Below, piece by piece: positions 49,657-58,121 of a stretch of 64,000 bases of DNA. Each line of letters opens with the position of its first letter. Position 1 is the first letter of the stretch. The notes below the pieces were generated by a model, which was not told the origin of the DNA, made no database searches, and saw only the letters and a program-made list of their open reading frames with translations. Where the stretch lies: contig NZ_JAIOAA010000003.1 in the NCBI RefSeq assembly GCF_019890675.1, positions 186,001-250,000 on the forward strand. The letters run 5' to 3'. The DNA comes from Micromonospora sp. PLK6-60 (GTDB lineage Bacteria > Actinomycetota > Actinomycetes > Mycobacteriales > Micromonosporaceae). Both the position numbers and the translations under genes were made by a program.

Positions 49657-50409
49657 ATGTCCCGAACCTTCCTGCGCCGTGCCCTCGTGGCCGGCGTGAG
49701 CCTCACCGCCGCCGCCTTCCTGGTCGGCTGCGGCAGCAGCGACGACCACAGCGCGACCGGCGGCGGACACGGCTCGCCCACCGCCACCGTCCCGGCCGAC
49801 AGCACCTCGGTCGCGGCGCACAACGCGGCGGACGTGATGTTCGCGCAGATGATGATCCCGCACCACCAGCAGGCCGTGGCCATGGCCGACCTGGCCGCCA
49901 CAAGGGCCACCGACCCGCAGGTCAAGCAGCTCGCCGCCCAGATCAAGGACGCCCAGGCGCCGGAGATCGCCACGCTGAGCGGCTGGCTGACCGCCTGGGG
50001 CGCGCCGACGCCCACCGGGACGTCCACCGCCGTGCCCGGCAGCGGCATGCCGGGCATGGACCACGGCGGCAGCGCCATGCCGGGGATGAGCCAGGGCGGC
50101 AGCGGAATGCCGGGGATGAACCACGGCGGCAGCGCCAGCCCGACCGGCTCCGGGATGCCGAGAATGGATCACGGCATGCCGGGCATGATGTCCGACGCCG
50201 ACATGACCCGGCTGGCGGCGGCCTCGGGCCGCGACTTCGACCGGCAGTTCCTCACCATGATGATCGCCCACCACGAGGGCGCGATCACCATGGCCCGGAC
50301 CGAGGCCGCCCAGGGCGCCAACAGCGACGCCAAGGAGCTCGCCGGGCGGATCAGCACCACCCAGCAGACCGAGATCGACACGATGAAGGACATTCTGGCG
50401 AGGATCTGA
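49657..50409 (+). CDS. DUF305 lipoprotein, copper-associated
   Basis: 250 residues. Lipobox LVGCGSS (Cys about 25) anchors it to the outer face of the membrane. Two DUF305 halves each carry a metal-like motif (VMFAQMMIPHHQQAV; FLTMMIAHHEGAIT). Between them is a Met/His-rich repeat (GMPGMDHGGSAMPGM and similar) of the type that binds Cu(I). Role is probably periplasmic-side copper binding. ATG 49657 is preceded by a weak AAAGG. Follows the DUF6153 gene by 82 nt. Confidence 0.88.
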   Translation: MSRTFLRRALVAGVSLTAAAFLVGCGSSDDHSATGGGHGSPTATVPADSTSVAAHNAADVMFAQMMIPHHQQAVAMADLAATRATDPQVKQLAAQIKDAQAPEIATLSGWLTAWGAPTPTGTSTAVPGSGMPGMDHGGSAMPGMSQGGSGMPGMNHGGSASPTGSGMPRMDHGMPGMMSDADMTRLAAASGRDFDRQFLTMMIAHHEGAITMARTEAAQGANSDAKELAGRISTTQQTEIDTMKDILARI

Positions 50410-50418
50410 CGGTGTGGC

Positions 50419-50446
50419 GCGGTGGCCGGACAGGTCCGGCCACCGC
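50419..50446. terminator. 13-bp hairpin after the DUF305 gene
   Basis: GCGGTGGCCGGAC and its complement with a 2-nt loop, 10 nt past the stop. Confidence 0.8.
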
Positions 50447-50451
50447 ACCCG

Positions 50452-50637
50452 TCAGGACACGTACGCCAAATTGATCATCATGCCGGCCCCGGCGTGATAG
50501 GCGTTGTGGCAGTGGGTCATCCACTGACCCGGGTTGTCGGCGTCACGGTCGACGGTGACGGTCTGCCGGGCCGGCACGACCGTGGGGGCGGCGCGTCGGC
50601 TACGAGCAGGATGAGGTGCTGCGCCGGGTCCTGACAC
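50452..50637 (-). pseudogene. multicopper oxidase C-terminal remnant
   Basis: The last about 50 residues of a multicopper oxidase, VPARQTVTVDRDADNPGQWM then HCHNAYHAGAGM, containing the type-1/type-3 copper ligands (HCH-x3-H-x4-M). Nothing upstream of about 50637 continues the protein, so most of the gene is deleted. Confidence 0.8.
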
Positions 50638-50688
50638 CGTGGACCCGCAGTCCGCCCGCCACGAATGCGGGGAGACAGCCCGCTCGGA

Positions 50689-50922
50689 TCATTCCTCGAC
50701 GTCGGGTCGGCTGTGCACCACCAGCTCATCGATCTCCAACCGACCGACGCGCAGCTCCCGTACGACCGCCCGGCGAACAGCCAGCCGCCCGATGACCAGC
50801 GCCCCGACGGCCACGGCCCCGACGGCCAGCGCCCCGACGGCGAGGGCACCGGCCGACGCGGCCCCCGCGGCCCGAGCCCCGGTCGCCACCGCGCCGTCGG
50901 CGCGCGTCCCGGTCAACCGCAT
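50689..50922 (-). CDS. low-complexity Ala/Gly/Val repeat protein
   Basis: 77 residues. The middle is a repeated (A/V)GALAVGA-type pattern (residues about 12-45) that suggests a short beta-solenoid or membrane association, followed by RRAVVRELRVGRLEIDELVV, again with 5-residue periodicity. Similar proteins occur beside others in actinobacteria, without known function. ATG 50922 has GAGG 8 nt upstream; an upstream in-frame ATG (50943) lacks a spaced site. Confidence 0.6.
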   Translation of the reverse strand: MRLTGTRADGAVATGARAAGAASAGALAVGALAVGAVAVGALVIGRLAVRRAVVRELRVGRLEIDELVVHSRPDVEE

Positions 50923-51028
50923 CAGGCGTACCTCTCGCTTCATTCCCCCATTGTCCGCGCACCGTCGGCCGACCGCTGCCGATGCGTCGTTTACCGCTTC
51001 CCGCTGGGCGCGGGCCGGTCCGGGGACG

Positions 51029-51724
51029 TCACCGCGCTGCGACGGGCCGGGGGACGGTGACCAGTTCCGCGGTGACCGGGGAGGGCCGGAAGCCCTTGAC
51101 GATCAGATAGACACCCAGCGAGAACTCCCACACCGCGATGGGGAGGGCCGCGACCGCCGCCACCGGCGACAGCCGGTCCCAGAGGCCGAACAGGGTGCCG
51201 ACGTCGGAGACGACGAGCAGGGGCGCCCCGACGAGTCCGAGCACCGGAAGCACCCGCGGCACCAGGCGTGACTGGTAGAGCAGGGAACCCAGCAGCAGGG
51301 CGTTCACGGCCGGGAGGAAGCCCTGGCTGAGCAGGAAGACCGAGTCGTAGAAGGCGACCAGCGCCTGGCCGGTGACCGCCGTGTCCGCGCCGGCCCCGGC
51401 CCGGCGCAACGCCACGACTGTCAGCAGGCTCGCGACGCCGATGAAGATGCCGGCCGCTTCGAGCACCCGGGCACCGACGAAGCCCAGCGCCCGCGCCTCG
51501 CCCTGCCGCCTGACCACCGGGTACAGCACGAGGGCCGTACCGATGCAGGCGAGGGCGACGATCACCTCGAGGATGCCACCGATGACGACCGGAGTGTCCG
51601 ACGTGGCGCTGAGGATGTAGTCCGCCTCGCGCACCGGACCGTACAGGGCGACGGTCGGGATCGAGACGAAGGTGAGCACGTAGCACGCGCCCGCGACCAG
51701 CGCGGTCCTCCTCAGCGGGTCCAT
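51029..51724 (-). CDS. DUF4386-family membrane protein
   Basis: 231 residues, about six transmembrane helices (ALVAGACYVLTFVSIPTVALYG; VIVALACIGTALVLYPVV; AAGIFIGVASLLTVVALRRAG; and three more). The opening LRRTALVAGACYVLTFVS and the motif GILEVIVALACIGTAL are typical of DUF4386. Function unknown. ATG 51724 has AGGAG 5 nt upstream. Confidence 0.85.
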   Translation of the reverse strand: MDPLRRTALVAGACYVLTFVSIPTVALYGPVREADYILSATSDTPVVIGGILEVIVALACIGTALVLYPVVRRQGEARALGFVGARVLEAAGIFIGVASLLTVVALRRAGAGADTAVTGQALVAFYDSVFLLSQGFLPAVNALLLGSLLYQSRLVPRVLPVLGLVGAPLLVVSDVGTLFGLWDRLSPVAAVAALPIAVWEFSLGVYLIVKGFRPSPVTAELVTVPRPVAAR

Positions 51725-51802
51725 GGCGGCTCCTTTCCGGCTCTGTCATTCCATTGACGATGGTCACGGGTGCCAGGTCCAGCCCGTACCGCAGGACGGG
51801 AA

Positions 51803-51839
51803 CGGCCCGGCGCGGAGGGTGATCCTCCGCGCCGGGCCG
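51803..51839. terminator. 16-bp hairpin after the GH6 cellulase gene
   Basis: CGGCCCGGCGCGGAGG and its complement with a 5-nt loop, 15 nt past the stop at 51855. Confidence 0.85.
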
Positions 51840-51854
51840 CAGCGTCGGGTGGGG

Positions 51855-53231
51855 TCAGGCGGCCGCGCAGGTGGCCGTCGCGCCGGGGCCGTTACCGGTG
51901 CCCTGGAAGCCGAAGTTGGTCGTCTGGCCGGCGGCGACCTGTCCGTTGTAGCCCACGTTGGTGAACCGGACGGTCCCGCTGGAGCCGCTGGCCTGGGCGT
52001 TCCAGGTGCCGGTGATCGCGGTGCCGCCGGGCAGCGTGATGGTCACGGTCCAGCCGTTGATGGCGGCGGAGCCGGCGGTGACGTTCACGCTCGCGGTGAA
52101 GCCGCCGGACCACTGGTTGAGCGCGACCGACGCGGTGCAGCCGTTACCGGTCGGCGGCGGGGTGGTGGGGGGAGCCGTGGTCGGCGGAGCCGTCGTCGGC
52201 GGGGCCGAGGTCGGCGGGGCCGAGGTCGGCGGCGTGGTGGTGGGCGGATTGGGCGCGCCGTTGGCCAGGCTGTAGGCCAGGTCGGGCTGGAACGATCCGG
52301 CCGTGTAGCGGCAGCCGTCCGCCTCCCCCGGCGGCTTCACCCAGAGGTACGCGTCGATGTTGGCGTCGCCGGTGTTGGTCGTCGGGTACGTCCCGATGCG
52401 CCGGTCGGTGTTGTCGTCGGCGCACCAGTCCCCGCTGGCGCCCCCGTTGCGGCTGGTGTCGATGACCTGGCGCTTGCCCGAGATGCCCATGCCGTTGAGG
52501 GCGGAGATGACCGCCCGGCCGAAGTTCGCCTCGCTGGAGGTGGAGTTGAAGTTCGACACGTTGGTGAAGAAGCCGTCGGCGTACTGCACGCCGGCCGCCC
52601 GGAGCCGGTTGGCCGTCTCGTTCGCGCTGTTCCAGGTGGAGTGGCCGCCGTCGAGGTAGACCTTGGCGTTGGGGTTGCCCGCCTTGATGGTCCGGGTGGC
52701 CGTCGTGATCGCCTGGTTGCGGGCGCTGATCTCGCCGCTGCTCAGGCAGGTCAGCAGGGCGAGCGAGTCGGTTTCCAGGATGATGATGACGGTCTGGTTG
52801 CCGAGCCCTCTGGCGAAGTTGGACACCCACGTCTGGTACTGGTTGAGGTCCGGCGCCCCACCGGCGCTGGCCCCACCGCAGTCCCGGTTGGTGATCTCGT
52901 ACACCGAGAGCACCGGGATCTGCTGCGCCGCGTTGGCGGCGCCGACGAACCCGGAGACCTCGGACTGCACGGTCGACGGGTTGAAGTTGGCGAACCAGCG
53001 GGCCTGCGGCTGACTCGCGATCTTGTCGCGGATGACGGCCGTACGCGAGTCGCCGGGGTTGGCGGCGACCCAGCGGACCACGGCCGAACTCGGGTCGCGG
53101 TAGAGCGATCCGGACAGCGTGCCGGCGGAGGCGCTGCCGACGGCGAGGCAGACGCCGACGGCGGTGGCGCCCGCGACGGCCGCCACGCTGACGGCCGCCG
53201 ATCTGCGCCGGAGCGAGGAGAGGATAGCCAC
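51855..53231 (-). CDS. secreted GH6 cellulase with C-terminal CBM2
   Basis: 458 residues. Signal peptide (basic start, VSVAAVAGATAVGVCLAVGSASA, about 10-36). Catalytic GH6 part (about 40-330) contains VLSVYEITNRDCGG, VIIILETDSLALL (Glu/Asp near the acid) and VYLDGGHSTWN. A Thr/Pro linker (PPTTAPPTT) leads to a CBM2 (about 355-458, start CTASVALNQWSGGFTASV). It cleaves beta-1,4-glucan; whether endo- or exo- is not readable. GTG 53231 follows AGGAGG at 9 nt. A LacI-type operator lies 39 nt upstream. Confidence 0.92.
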   Translation of the reverse strand: MAILSSLRRRSAAVSVAAVAGATAVGVCLAVGSASAGTLSGSLYRDPSSAVVRWVAANPGDSRTAVIRDKIASQPQARWFANFNPSTVQSEVSGFVGAANAAQQIPVLSVYEITNRDCGGASAGGAPDLNQYQTWVSNFARGLGNQTVIIILETDSLALLTCLSSGEISARNQAITTATRTIKAGNPNAKVYLDGGHSTWNSANETANRLRAAGVQYADGFFTNVSNFNSTSSEANFGRAVISALNGMGISGKRQVIDTSRNGGASGDWCADDNTDRRIGTYPTTNTGDANIDAYLWVKPPGEADGCRYTAGSFQPDLAYSLANGAPNPPTTTPPTSAPPTSAPPTTAPPTTAPPTTPPPTGNGCTASVALNQWSGGFTASVNVTAGSAAINGWTVTITLPGGTAITGTWNAQASGSSGTVRFTNVGYNGQVAAGQTTNFGFQGTGNGPGATATCAAA

Positions 53232-53269
53232 GACGTGTTTCCTCCTGATCACATAGATGTGTCTAAGTT

Positions 53270-53287
53270 CATGGGAGCGTTCCCATG
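53270..53287. promoter_or_regulatory. CebR/LacI-type operator upstream of the GH6 cellulase
   Basis: CATGGGAGCGTTCCCATG, palindromic apart from one base. The inner TGGGAGCG-TTCCCA is one mismatch from the CebR consensus TGGGAGCGCTCCCA. Lies 39-56 nt before the start codon. Confidence 0.75.
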
Positions 53288-53634
53288 GACGGTAGCGGAG
53301 GCGCACGCCGCTGCCAAGATGTGTAGACACGTCGATGCCTTGCGGGCCGCGTTTTTCGGGCTGGCTCGCCGACTGCCGCCCGCCAGGAAGGCGCGGAGTC
53401 GGACAAGTTCTTCGACGCGCTCGCCTTTCCGGACAGCAGTACCGCGGGGCGCGGACCTCGGGTGCCCGCGCAGGCCGACGGCTGACTCTCGGCGCCGACC
53501 CGGGCCACGACGCCGGGAACCCGACCGGACGTCGGCCGGGTGTCGCCACGGCGACCGGCGCTGCCGAGTCGACAGTGCCGTGGTCGCCGTGGCGATCAGC
53601 CCGAGCCTTGGGCCGTGGCGTCCGATCCTGGCCG
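53288..53634. other. gap with GTGTAGACAC dyad and a gene-like fragment
   Basis: Includes the imperfect palindrome GTGTAGACAC (53321-53330), echoed by GTGTCTA at 53259-53265, so a second promoter element is possible. From about 53388 to 53481 a plus-strand frame reads DKFFDALAFPDSSTAGRGPR and stops, resembling a C-terminal remnant; unidentified. Confidence 0.35.
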
Positions 53635-54864
53635 TTACGGCCGCAGGGCGTCGGCGGCGGGGGTCCAGGTCGACTCGTCGTCGACGTCGGCGACCGTGAT
53701 CCCCTTGGCGATCTTCAACAGCTCGGCCTGCGGCAGGGTGTTGTCGAACCCCGTGGCACTGACCTGGAGGAGCATCTTTCCGTCGGCGCTCCAGATGTTG
53801 CAGAAGTCGCCGATCGGGACACCGACCTCCCGGGCGCGCCGCTTGTCCACCTGGTGGCACTTCGTCGTGCCGGCCTCCGGCGACTGGTTCGCGCTGGTGC
53901 TCGGCGTGACGAAGATGTGGAAGCCGTCCCTGATGGTGCCCTCGACGGCGTCGTACGGCGCGGTCAGGCCCGAGGTGGGCAGGCCCGGCCGGGTGTACGT
54001 CGCGCCGCCGTAGTCACCGGCCCGGGCGGTGGCGATGCCGCTGAGCCCGGGCATGGCGTGCGTGCCGGTCTGCAGCGGCAGGTAGCCGTCTGGCACGTAG
54101 CCCACCGTGAACGGCACCCGGGCCGGCCTCGGCGGGCTGGGCTTGAGGCCCTCGACGAGGCCGCCCAGGTCCTCGAAGCTCGGGGTGGCCCGGTCGCTGG
54201 AGAAGGACGTGACGGCCGCCCAGGCATTGTCGGCGTACTCCCAGGCGAACAGCTTGTTACCCGCGTCCATTGGGCGCTGCGGGTCCAGGCCGACCGGCAG
54301 CGTCGCCTGCACGCCCCTGCGCCCGGCCACGGTGACGTTCCTGCCGTCCTTGATCCCGGCGGGGTCGAAGGCGCCCGGTCGGTAGACGGTCAGATAGGCC
54401 CACAGGCTCGGTTTCCCCCCGGCGGCCTTCCCGTTCCTCTTCCGCTCGACGCTGTCGCTTTGCGCCTCGGCCTCCTCCGCCGTGACCGGCTTGTCGTTGG
54501 AGGTGTGGTTGTCGGAATAGACGGAGGCGATCTGGTACGCGGTGGACGTGGCGATCGGGTCCTGCACGTGCAGCGTGCCGGCGTCGTACCCGCGGAAGGT
54601 GAAGGTGAACGGCGGCGGGGCGGTCCCGGCCGTCGTCGCGCCGGCCGGGGCCGGCGTGACCGGGGTGTTCGGCTCGGTGCTCAGGGTCGGCAGCGCGAAC
54701 GCGCCGGCGACCGCGACCACGACCAGACCGGCCGCGCCGGCCGACGCGAACCCGGCCCGGCGGCGTCGGTCGGCCCGCCGCCCCGCCGCGATGATGTCGT
54801 CGGCGGTTCGGGTCATCGGCGGCTCGTCGGCCGTCACGGCGTCCACCAGATCAGGCAACTGCAT
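53635..54864 (-). CDS. membrane-anchored partner of the ECF sigma factor
   Basis: 409 residues. A cytosolic N-terminus (about 1-40) with basic RRADRRRRA is followed by one transmembrane helix (AGLVVVAVAGAFALPTL, about 42-60) and a large extracytoplasmic domain with paired Cys (CHQV...FCNIW). The gene overlaps the sigma gene by 14 nt, suggesting an anti-sigma role; no zinc-finger ZAS motif (HxxxCxxC) is visible, so it would be an atypical one. Confidence 0.7.
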   Translation of the reverse strand: MQLPDLVDAVTADEPPMTRTADDIIAAGRRADRRRRAGFASAGAAGLVVVAVAGAFALPTLSTEPNTPVTPAPAGATTAGTAPPPFTFTFRGYDAGTLHVQDPIATSTAYQIASVYSDNHTSNDKPVTAEEAEAQSDSVERKRNGKAAGGKPSLWAYLTVYRPGAFDPAGIKDGRNVTVAGRRGVQATLPVGLDPQRPMDAGNKLFAWEYADNAWAAVTSFSSDRATPSFEDLGGLVEGLKPSPPRPARVPFTVGYVPDGYLPLQTGTHAMPGLSGIATARAGDYGGATYTRPGLPTSGLTAPYDAVEGTIRDGFHIFVTPSTSANQSPEAGTTKCHQVDKRRAREVGVPIGDFCNIWSADGKMLLQVSATGFDNTLPQAELLKIAKGITVADVDDESTWTPAADALRP

Positions 54865-55384
54865 GTGTCCACTCCTCCATCGGTTTGCCAGTGAGATTGA
54901 TGTGTTCGTCAGCGAGTGACTCGCGCAGCTTCGTCAGGCCGCGGGAGACCTGACTCTTGGCTGTGCCCACCGTGCAGTCGAGGACGCGGGCGGTGTCCTC
55001 CAGGCTCAGACCCAGGTAGTGCCGGAGTACGACGGCGGCCCGCTGCCGGGCCGGCACCGCGTCGAGCGCCGCGCGTAGGCGCATCCGCTCGTCGGCCGCC
55101 GCGGCCGGGTCCTGCTGTGCGACGTCCGGCATGGCGTCGCCGGCCGATCGCTCGCGCCGCCAGGGCCGCCGGGTCTCGTCGATCGCGGCCCGGTAGACCA
55201 TGGTCTTGACATAGAGGTCGGGCCGGTCCAACTTCCGCCACCGGGGATAGAGCTTGACCAGCGCGTTGGCCACGGCGTCCTCCGCCGTGTGCCAGTCGCC
55301 GCAGGTCAGGTACGCGAGCTTGCGCAACGACGCCATCTGTGACGTCACGAACTCGCGGAATGCTTGCTCGTCTTCGGCTTTCAC
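54851..55384 (-). CDS. SigE-family ECF RNA polymerase sigma factor
   Basis: 177 residues. Region 2 (about 10-75) contains LRKLAYLTCGDWHTAEDAVANALVK and KLYPRWRKLDRPDLYVKTMVYRAAID; region 4 (about 110-160) contains LRAALDAVPARQRAAVVLRHYLGLSLEDTARVLDCTVGTAKSQVSRGL. The pattern is that of the actinobacterial SigE-family ECF group (not sigE of mycobacteria). GTG 55384 follows GGAGG at 8 nt. It overlaps the downstream partner gene by 14 nt. Neighbouring secreted glycoside hydrolases may be targets, but no promoter motif was confirmed. Confidence 0.9.
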   Translation of the reverse strand: MKAEDEQAFREFVTSQMASLRKLAYLTCGDWHTAEDAVANALVKLYPRWRKLDRPDLYVKTMVYRAAIDETRRPWRRERSAGDAMPDVAQQDPAAAADERMRLRAALDAVPARQRAAVVLRHYLGLSLEDTARVLDCTVGTAKSQVSRGLTKLRESLADEHINLTGKPMEEWTHAVA

Positions 55385-55553
55385 GTCGACTGCCTCCTTG
55401 TGACGGAGGTAGAACGGCGCCAGCCGACCGGAAGGTTGCACGGGCGTGGGACTCGTCGCCCGCGCACCGGCCCAGCGGTCCGCCGGCTCCCAGGCCGCGG
55501 CACCGCGAACGCGGCGTTCAGTGGATGCATCCATCGACGTTCACCCATTGAAG

Positions 55554-55569
55554 ATGTTAACGATAACAT
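55554..55569. promoter_or_regulatory. LacI-type operator upstream of the GH43 gene
   Basis: ATGTTAACGATAACAT, a near-palindrome (6-bp outer arms exact). It lies about 230 nt before the GH43 start and 170 nt before the sigma gene start on the other strand, so either could be controlled. The TTAACG core differs from the CebR type. Confidence 0.5.
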
Positions 55570-55800
55570 GCTAGTTTCCCGACGACGGAGCGAAGGGCAC
55601 GCTCCGCAACGGGATCGCCGAGCCGCGAGGGCAACCGGAGACCGGCACGTCTTCCGCCCTTCCCGCCGTCGACCCGTCCGGGCCAACCGCCGGCGCCGCG
55701 CGCCGCAGCGGACGTCGGGCGTCGCGCCGCTGCGCACCCCCACCGCACCTTCCCGCGCCCCCACCACCCACGTTCCACCTGCCCGCATCGGAGGAAAGCC

Positions 55801-57822
55801 GTGCACCGCATCAGACGACTCTGGCTGGCCGGCACGCTGGCCGCCCTGATCAGCACGACCGGCGCCGCGATAGTCGCCACGTCCGCCCAGGCCGCGAGCG
55901 GCTGCCGGGTCACCTACACGATCACCAACTCGTGGTCGGGTGGCTTCGGCGCCAACGTGGACATCACCAATCTGGGCGACCCGGTCAACGGCTGGCGGCT
56001 GACCTGGACCTACGGCGCCGGCCAGACCATCCAGCAGTTGTGGAACGGCAGCTACACCCAGTCCGGGGCCAACGTCACCGTCACCAACGCCAGCTACAAC
56101 GGCGCGATCGGTACGAACGCCAGCGTGTCGTTCGGCTTCAACGGCAGTTGGACCGGCAGCAACCCGGTGCCGACCACCTTCGCCCTCAACGGCGTCACCT
56201 GCGGGGACACCCCGCCGACGGCCACGCCGCCGGTCACCGACACGCCGTCCCCGGTGCCCCCGTCACCGACGACCTCACCGACCAGCCCACCACCACCCAC
56301 CGACGGGCCGTGGCCACCGTCGTCGACGTACCCCAACCCGATCGTGTGGCAGGACTTCGCCGACGGCGACATCATCCGGGTGGGCGACGTGTACTACTAC
56401 ACGGCCTCCACCATGCACTACTCCCCCGGCGCGCCGATCCTGCGCTCGTACGACCTGGTTAACTGGGAGTACGCCGGGCACGCGGTGCCGAACCTGGACT
56501 TCGACTCGAACAACTACAACCTGAGCGGGAGCCGGGCCTACGTCAAGGGCATCTGGGCCTCGGCGTTCAACTACCGCAGGAGCAACAGCACCTATTACTG
56601 GCTCGGCTGCGTGGAGTTCAACCGGACGTACGTCTACACCGCGTCGGCGGTCGACGGCACCTGGCAGAAGAAGGCCCGGATCAACAACTGCTACTACGAC
56701 GCCGGGCTACTCATCGACGACAACGACACGATGTACGTGGCGTACGGCAACAGCACCCTCAGCGTGGCCCAGTTGTCGGCGGACGGCACCAGTCAGGTCC
56801 GCGCCCAGCAGGTGTTCACCACGCCGTCGAGCGTCGGGACGCTGGAGGGCTCGCGGTTCTACAAGCGCGGCAACTACTACTACATCTGGGTCACCAGGCC
56901 GGCCAACGGCCAGTACGTGCTGCGCTCGACCAGCCCGTGGGGGCCGTACGAGATGCGGCAGGTGCTGCTCAACATGCCGACCCCGGTCTCCGGCGCCGGC
57001 ATCCCGCACCAGGGCGGCCTGGTGCAGACCCAGAACGGCGCCTGGTACTACATGGCGTTCGTCGACGCGTACCCCGGCGGCCGGATCCCGGTGATGGCGC
57101 CGATCAACTGGAGTTCGGACGGCTGGCCCAGCGTCCAGACCGTGAACGGCGGCTGGGGCGCCAGCTACCCGTACCCGAACGTGCCGCGGCCACCGCGCCA
57201 GGTCAAGTCGATGATCGGCCCGGACACCTTCGCCGGTCCGACGCTCGACCCGCGCTGGGAATGGAACCACAACCCGGACCCCACGAAGTTCTCGGTCAAC
57301 AACGGCCTGCGGTTGCAGACCGCCACCGTCACCAACGACCTGTACGCGGCCCGCAACACGTTGACGCACCGGATCCAGGGGCCGACGTCCACCGCGACGA
57401 TCCAACTGGACTACTCGACAATGCGCGACGGTGACCGGTCCGGCCTGGCCATGCTGAGACATCTCTCGGCCTGGATCGGGGTGCGCCGCGACGGCGGCCA
57501 GACCCGGGTCTCGATGGTCGACGGCCTGTCCATGGACAGCAACTGGAACACCACGAGCACCGGCACCGAACGGGCCAGCGCGGCGGTGTCCGGCGGCCGG
57601 ATCTGGCTGCGCGTCAACGCGGACGTCAGACCCGGCACCGGCCGGCAGGCGAGGTTCTCCTACAGCACCGACGGGGTCACCTTCACCTCGCTCGGGCCGG
57701 CGTACACCCTCAACAATGACTGGCCGTTCTTCATGGGCTACCGGTACGGCATCTTCAACTACGCCACCTCGTCGCTCGGCGGTTCGGTCACCGTCAACCG
57801 CTTCGACCTCAGCACGCCCTGA
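55801..57822 (+). CDS. secreted GH43 enzyme (xylosidase/arabinofuranosidase type) with CBM2-like domain
   Basis: 673 residues. Signal peptide (about 1-32, LWLAGTLAALISTTGAAIVATSAQAA), then a CBM2-like domain (about 34-138, CRVTYTITNSWSGGFGANV), a Pro/Thr linker (about 140-178), and a five-bladed GH43 domain (about 182-480). WQDFADGDIIRVGDVYYYTAS carries the base region, and GTLEGSRFYKRGNYYYIW the general-acid Glu. A beta-sandwich C-domain (about 490-673) has the GH43 C2 look. It likely releases xylose or arabinose from hemicellulose. GTG 55801 has GGAGG 6 nt upstream. Confidence 0.9.
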   Translation: MHRIRRLWLAGTLAALISTTGAAIVATSAQAASGCRVTYTITNSWSGGFGANVDITNLGDPVNGWRLTWTYGAGQTIQQLWNGSYTQSGANVTVTNASYNGAIGTNASVSFGFNGSWTGSNPVPTTFALNGVTCGDTPPTATPPVTDTPSPVPPSPTTSPTSPPPPTDGPWPPSSTYPNPIVWQDFADGDIIRVGDVYYYTASTMHYSPGAPILRSYDLVNWEYAGHAVPNLDFDSNNYNLSGSRAYVKGIWASAFNYRRSNSTYYWLGCVEFNRTYVYTASAVDGTWQKKARINNCYYDAGLLIDDNDTMYVAYGNSTLSVAQLSADGTSQVRAQQVFTTPSSVGTLEGSRFYKRGNYYYIWVTRPANGQYVLRSTSPWGPYEMRQVLLNMPTPVSGAGIPHQGGLVQTQNGAWYYMAFVDAYPGGRIPVMAPINWSSDGWPSVQTVNGGWGASYPYPNVPRPPRQVKSMIGPDTFAGPTLDPRWEWNHNPDPTKFSVNNGLRLQTATVTNDLYAARNTLTHRIQGPTSTATIQLDYSTMRDGDRSGLAMLRHLSAWIGVRRDGGQTRVSMVDGLSMDSNWNTTSTGTERASAAVSGGRIWLRVNADVRPGTGRQARFSYSTDGVTFTSLGPAYTLNNDWPFFMGYRYGIFNYATSSLGGSVTVNRFDLSTP

Positions 57823-57829
57823 CCGATCC

Positions 57830-57864
57830 GGGGGCCGCCGCAACACGCCGTCGCGGCGGCCCCC
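57830..57864. terminator. 12-bp hairpin after the GH43 gene
   Basis: GGGGGCCGCCGC and its complement with an 11-nt loop, just past the stop at 57822. Confidence 0.7.
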
Positions 57865-57948
57865 ACCGTCCCCACCGGCGCCGCGGCCGGCCCGCCGGAT
57901 GCCCACGGCGACCCATCGACCGGGTCACCACTGCCACCCCGGTTGGGT

Positions 57949-57954
57949 TACCGT
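57949..57954 (+). promoter_or_regulatory. -10 element upstream of a short leaderless ORF
   Basis: TACCGT, then 6 nt, then GTG 57961. Confidence 0.4.
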
Positions 57955-57960
57955 CGGCAG

Positions 57961-58062
57961 GTGATCCCGGTGCATGCCACGGCGGCCGCGTACGCGCAGT
58001 GGATCACGCCCTCCCTCCCGCTCTACGGCGACGACCACGAGCGGTCCGACTTCGCTCCCTGA
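57961..58062 (+). CDS. 33-codon leaderless ORF before the MFS gene
   Basis: Encodes 33 residues (MIPVHATAAAYAQWITPSLP, then LYGDDHERSDFAP). The TACCGT -10 and 6-nt spacer before GTG match the leaderless genes in this window. It ends 59 nt before the MFS start. Could be a leader peptide for the transporter or the truncated start of a lost gene. Confidence 0.35.
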   Translation: MIPVHATAAAYAQWITPSLPLYGDDHERSDFAP

Positions 58063-58121
58063 GGCGCCCGACGCACCCGACGCCTCCTCGCCCGTTTTCC
58101 TCACTCCGGGAGCGATGTCCC

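Noticed and set aside
51855..57822. the GH6 and GH43 genes as one operon or polysaccharide utilisation cluster
   Set aside because: They face away from each other on opposite strands, have separate operators and terminators and are split by the sigma system, so at most they form a functional neighbourhood.
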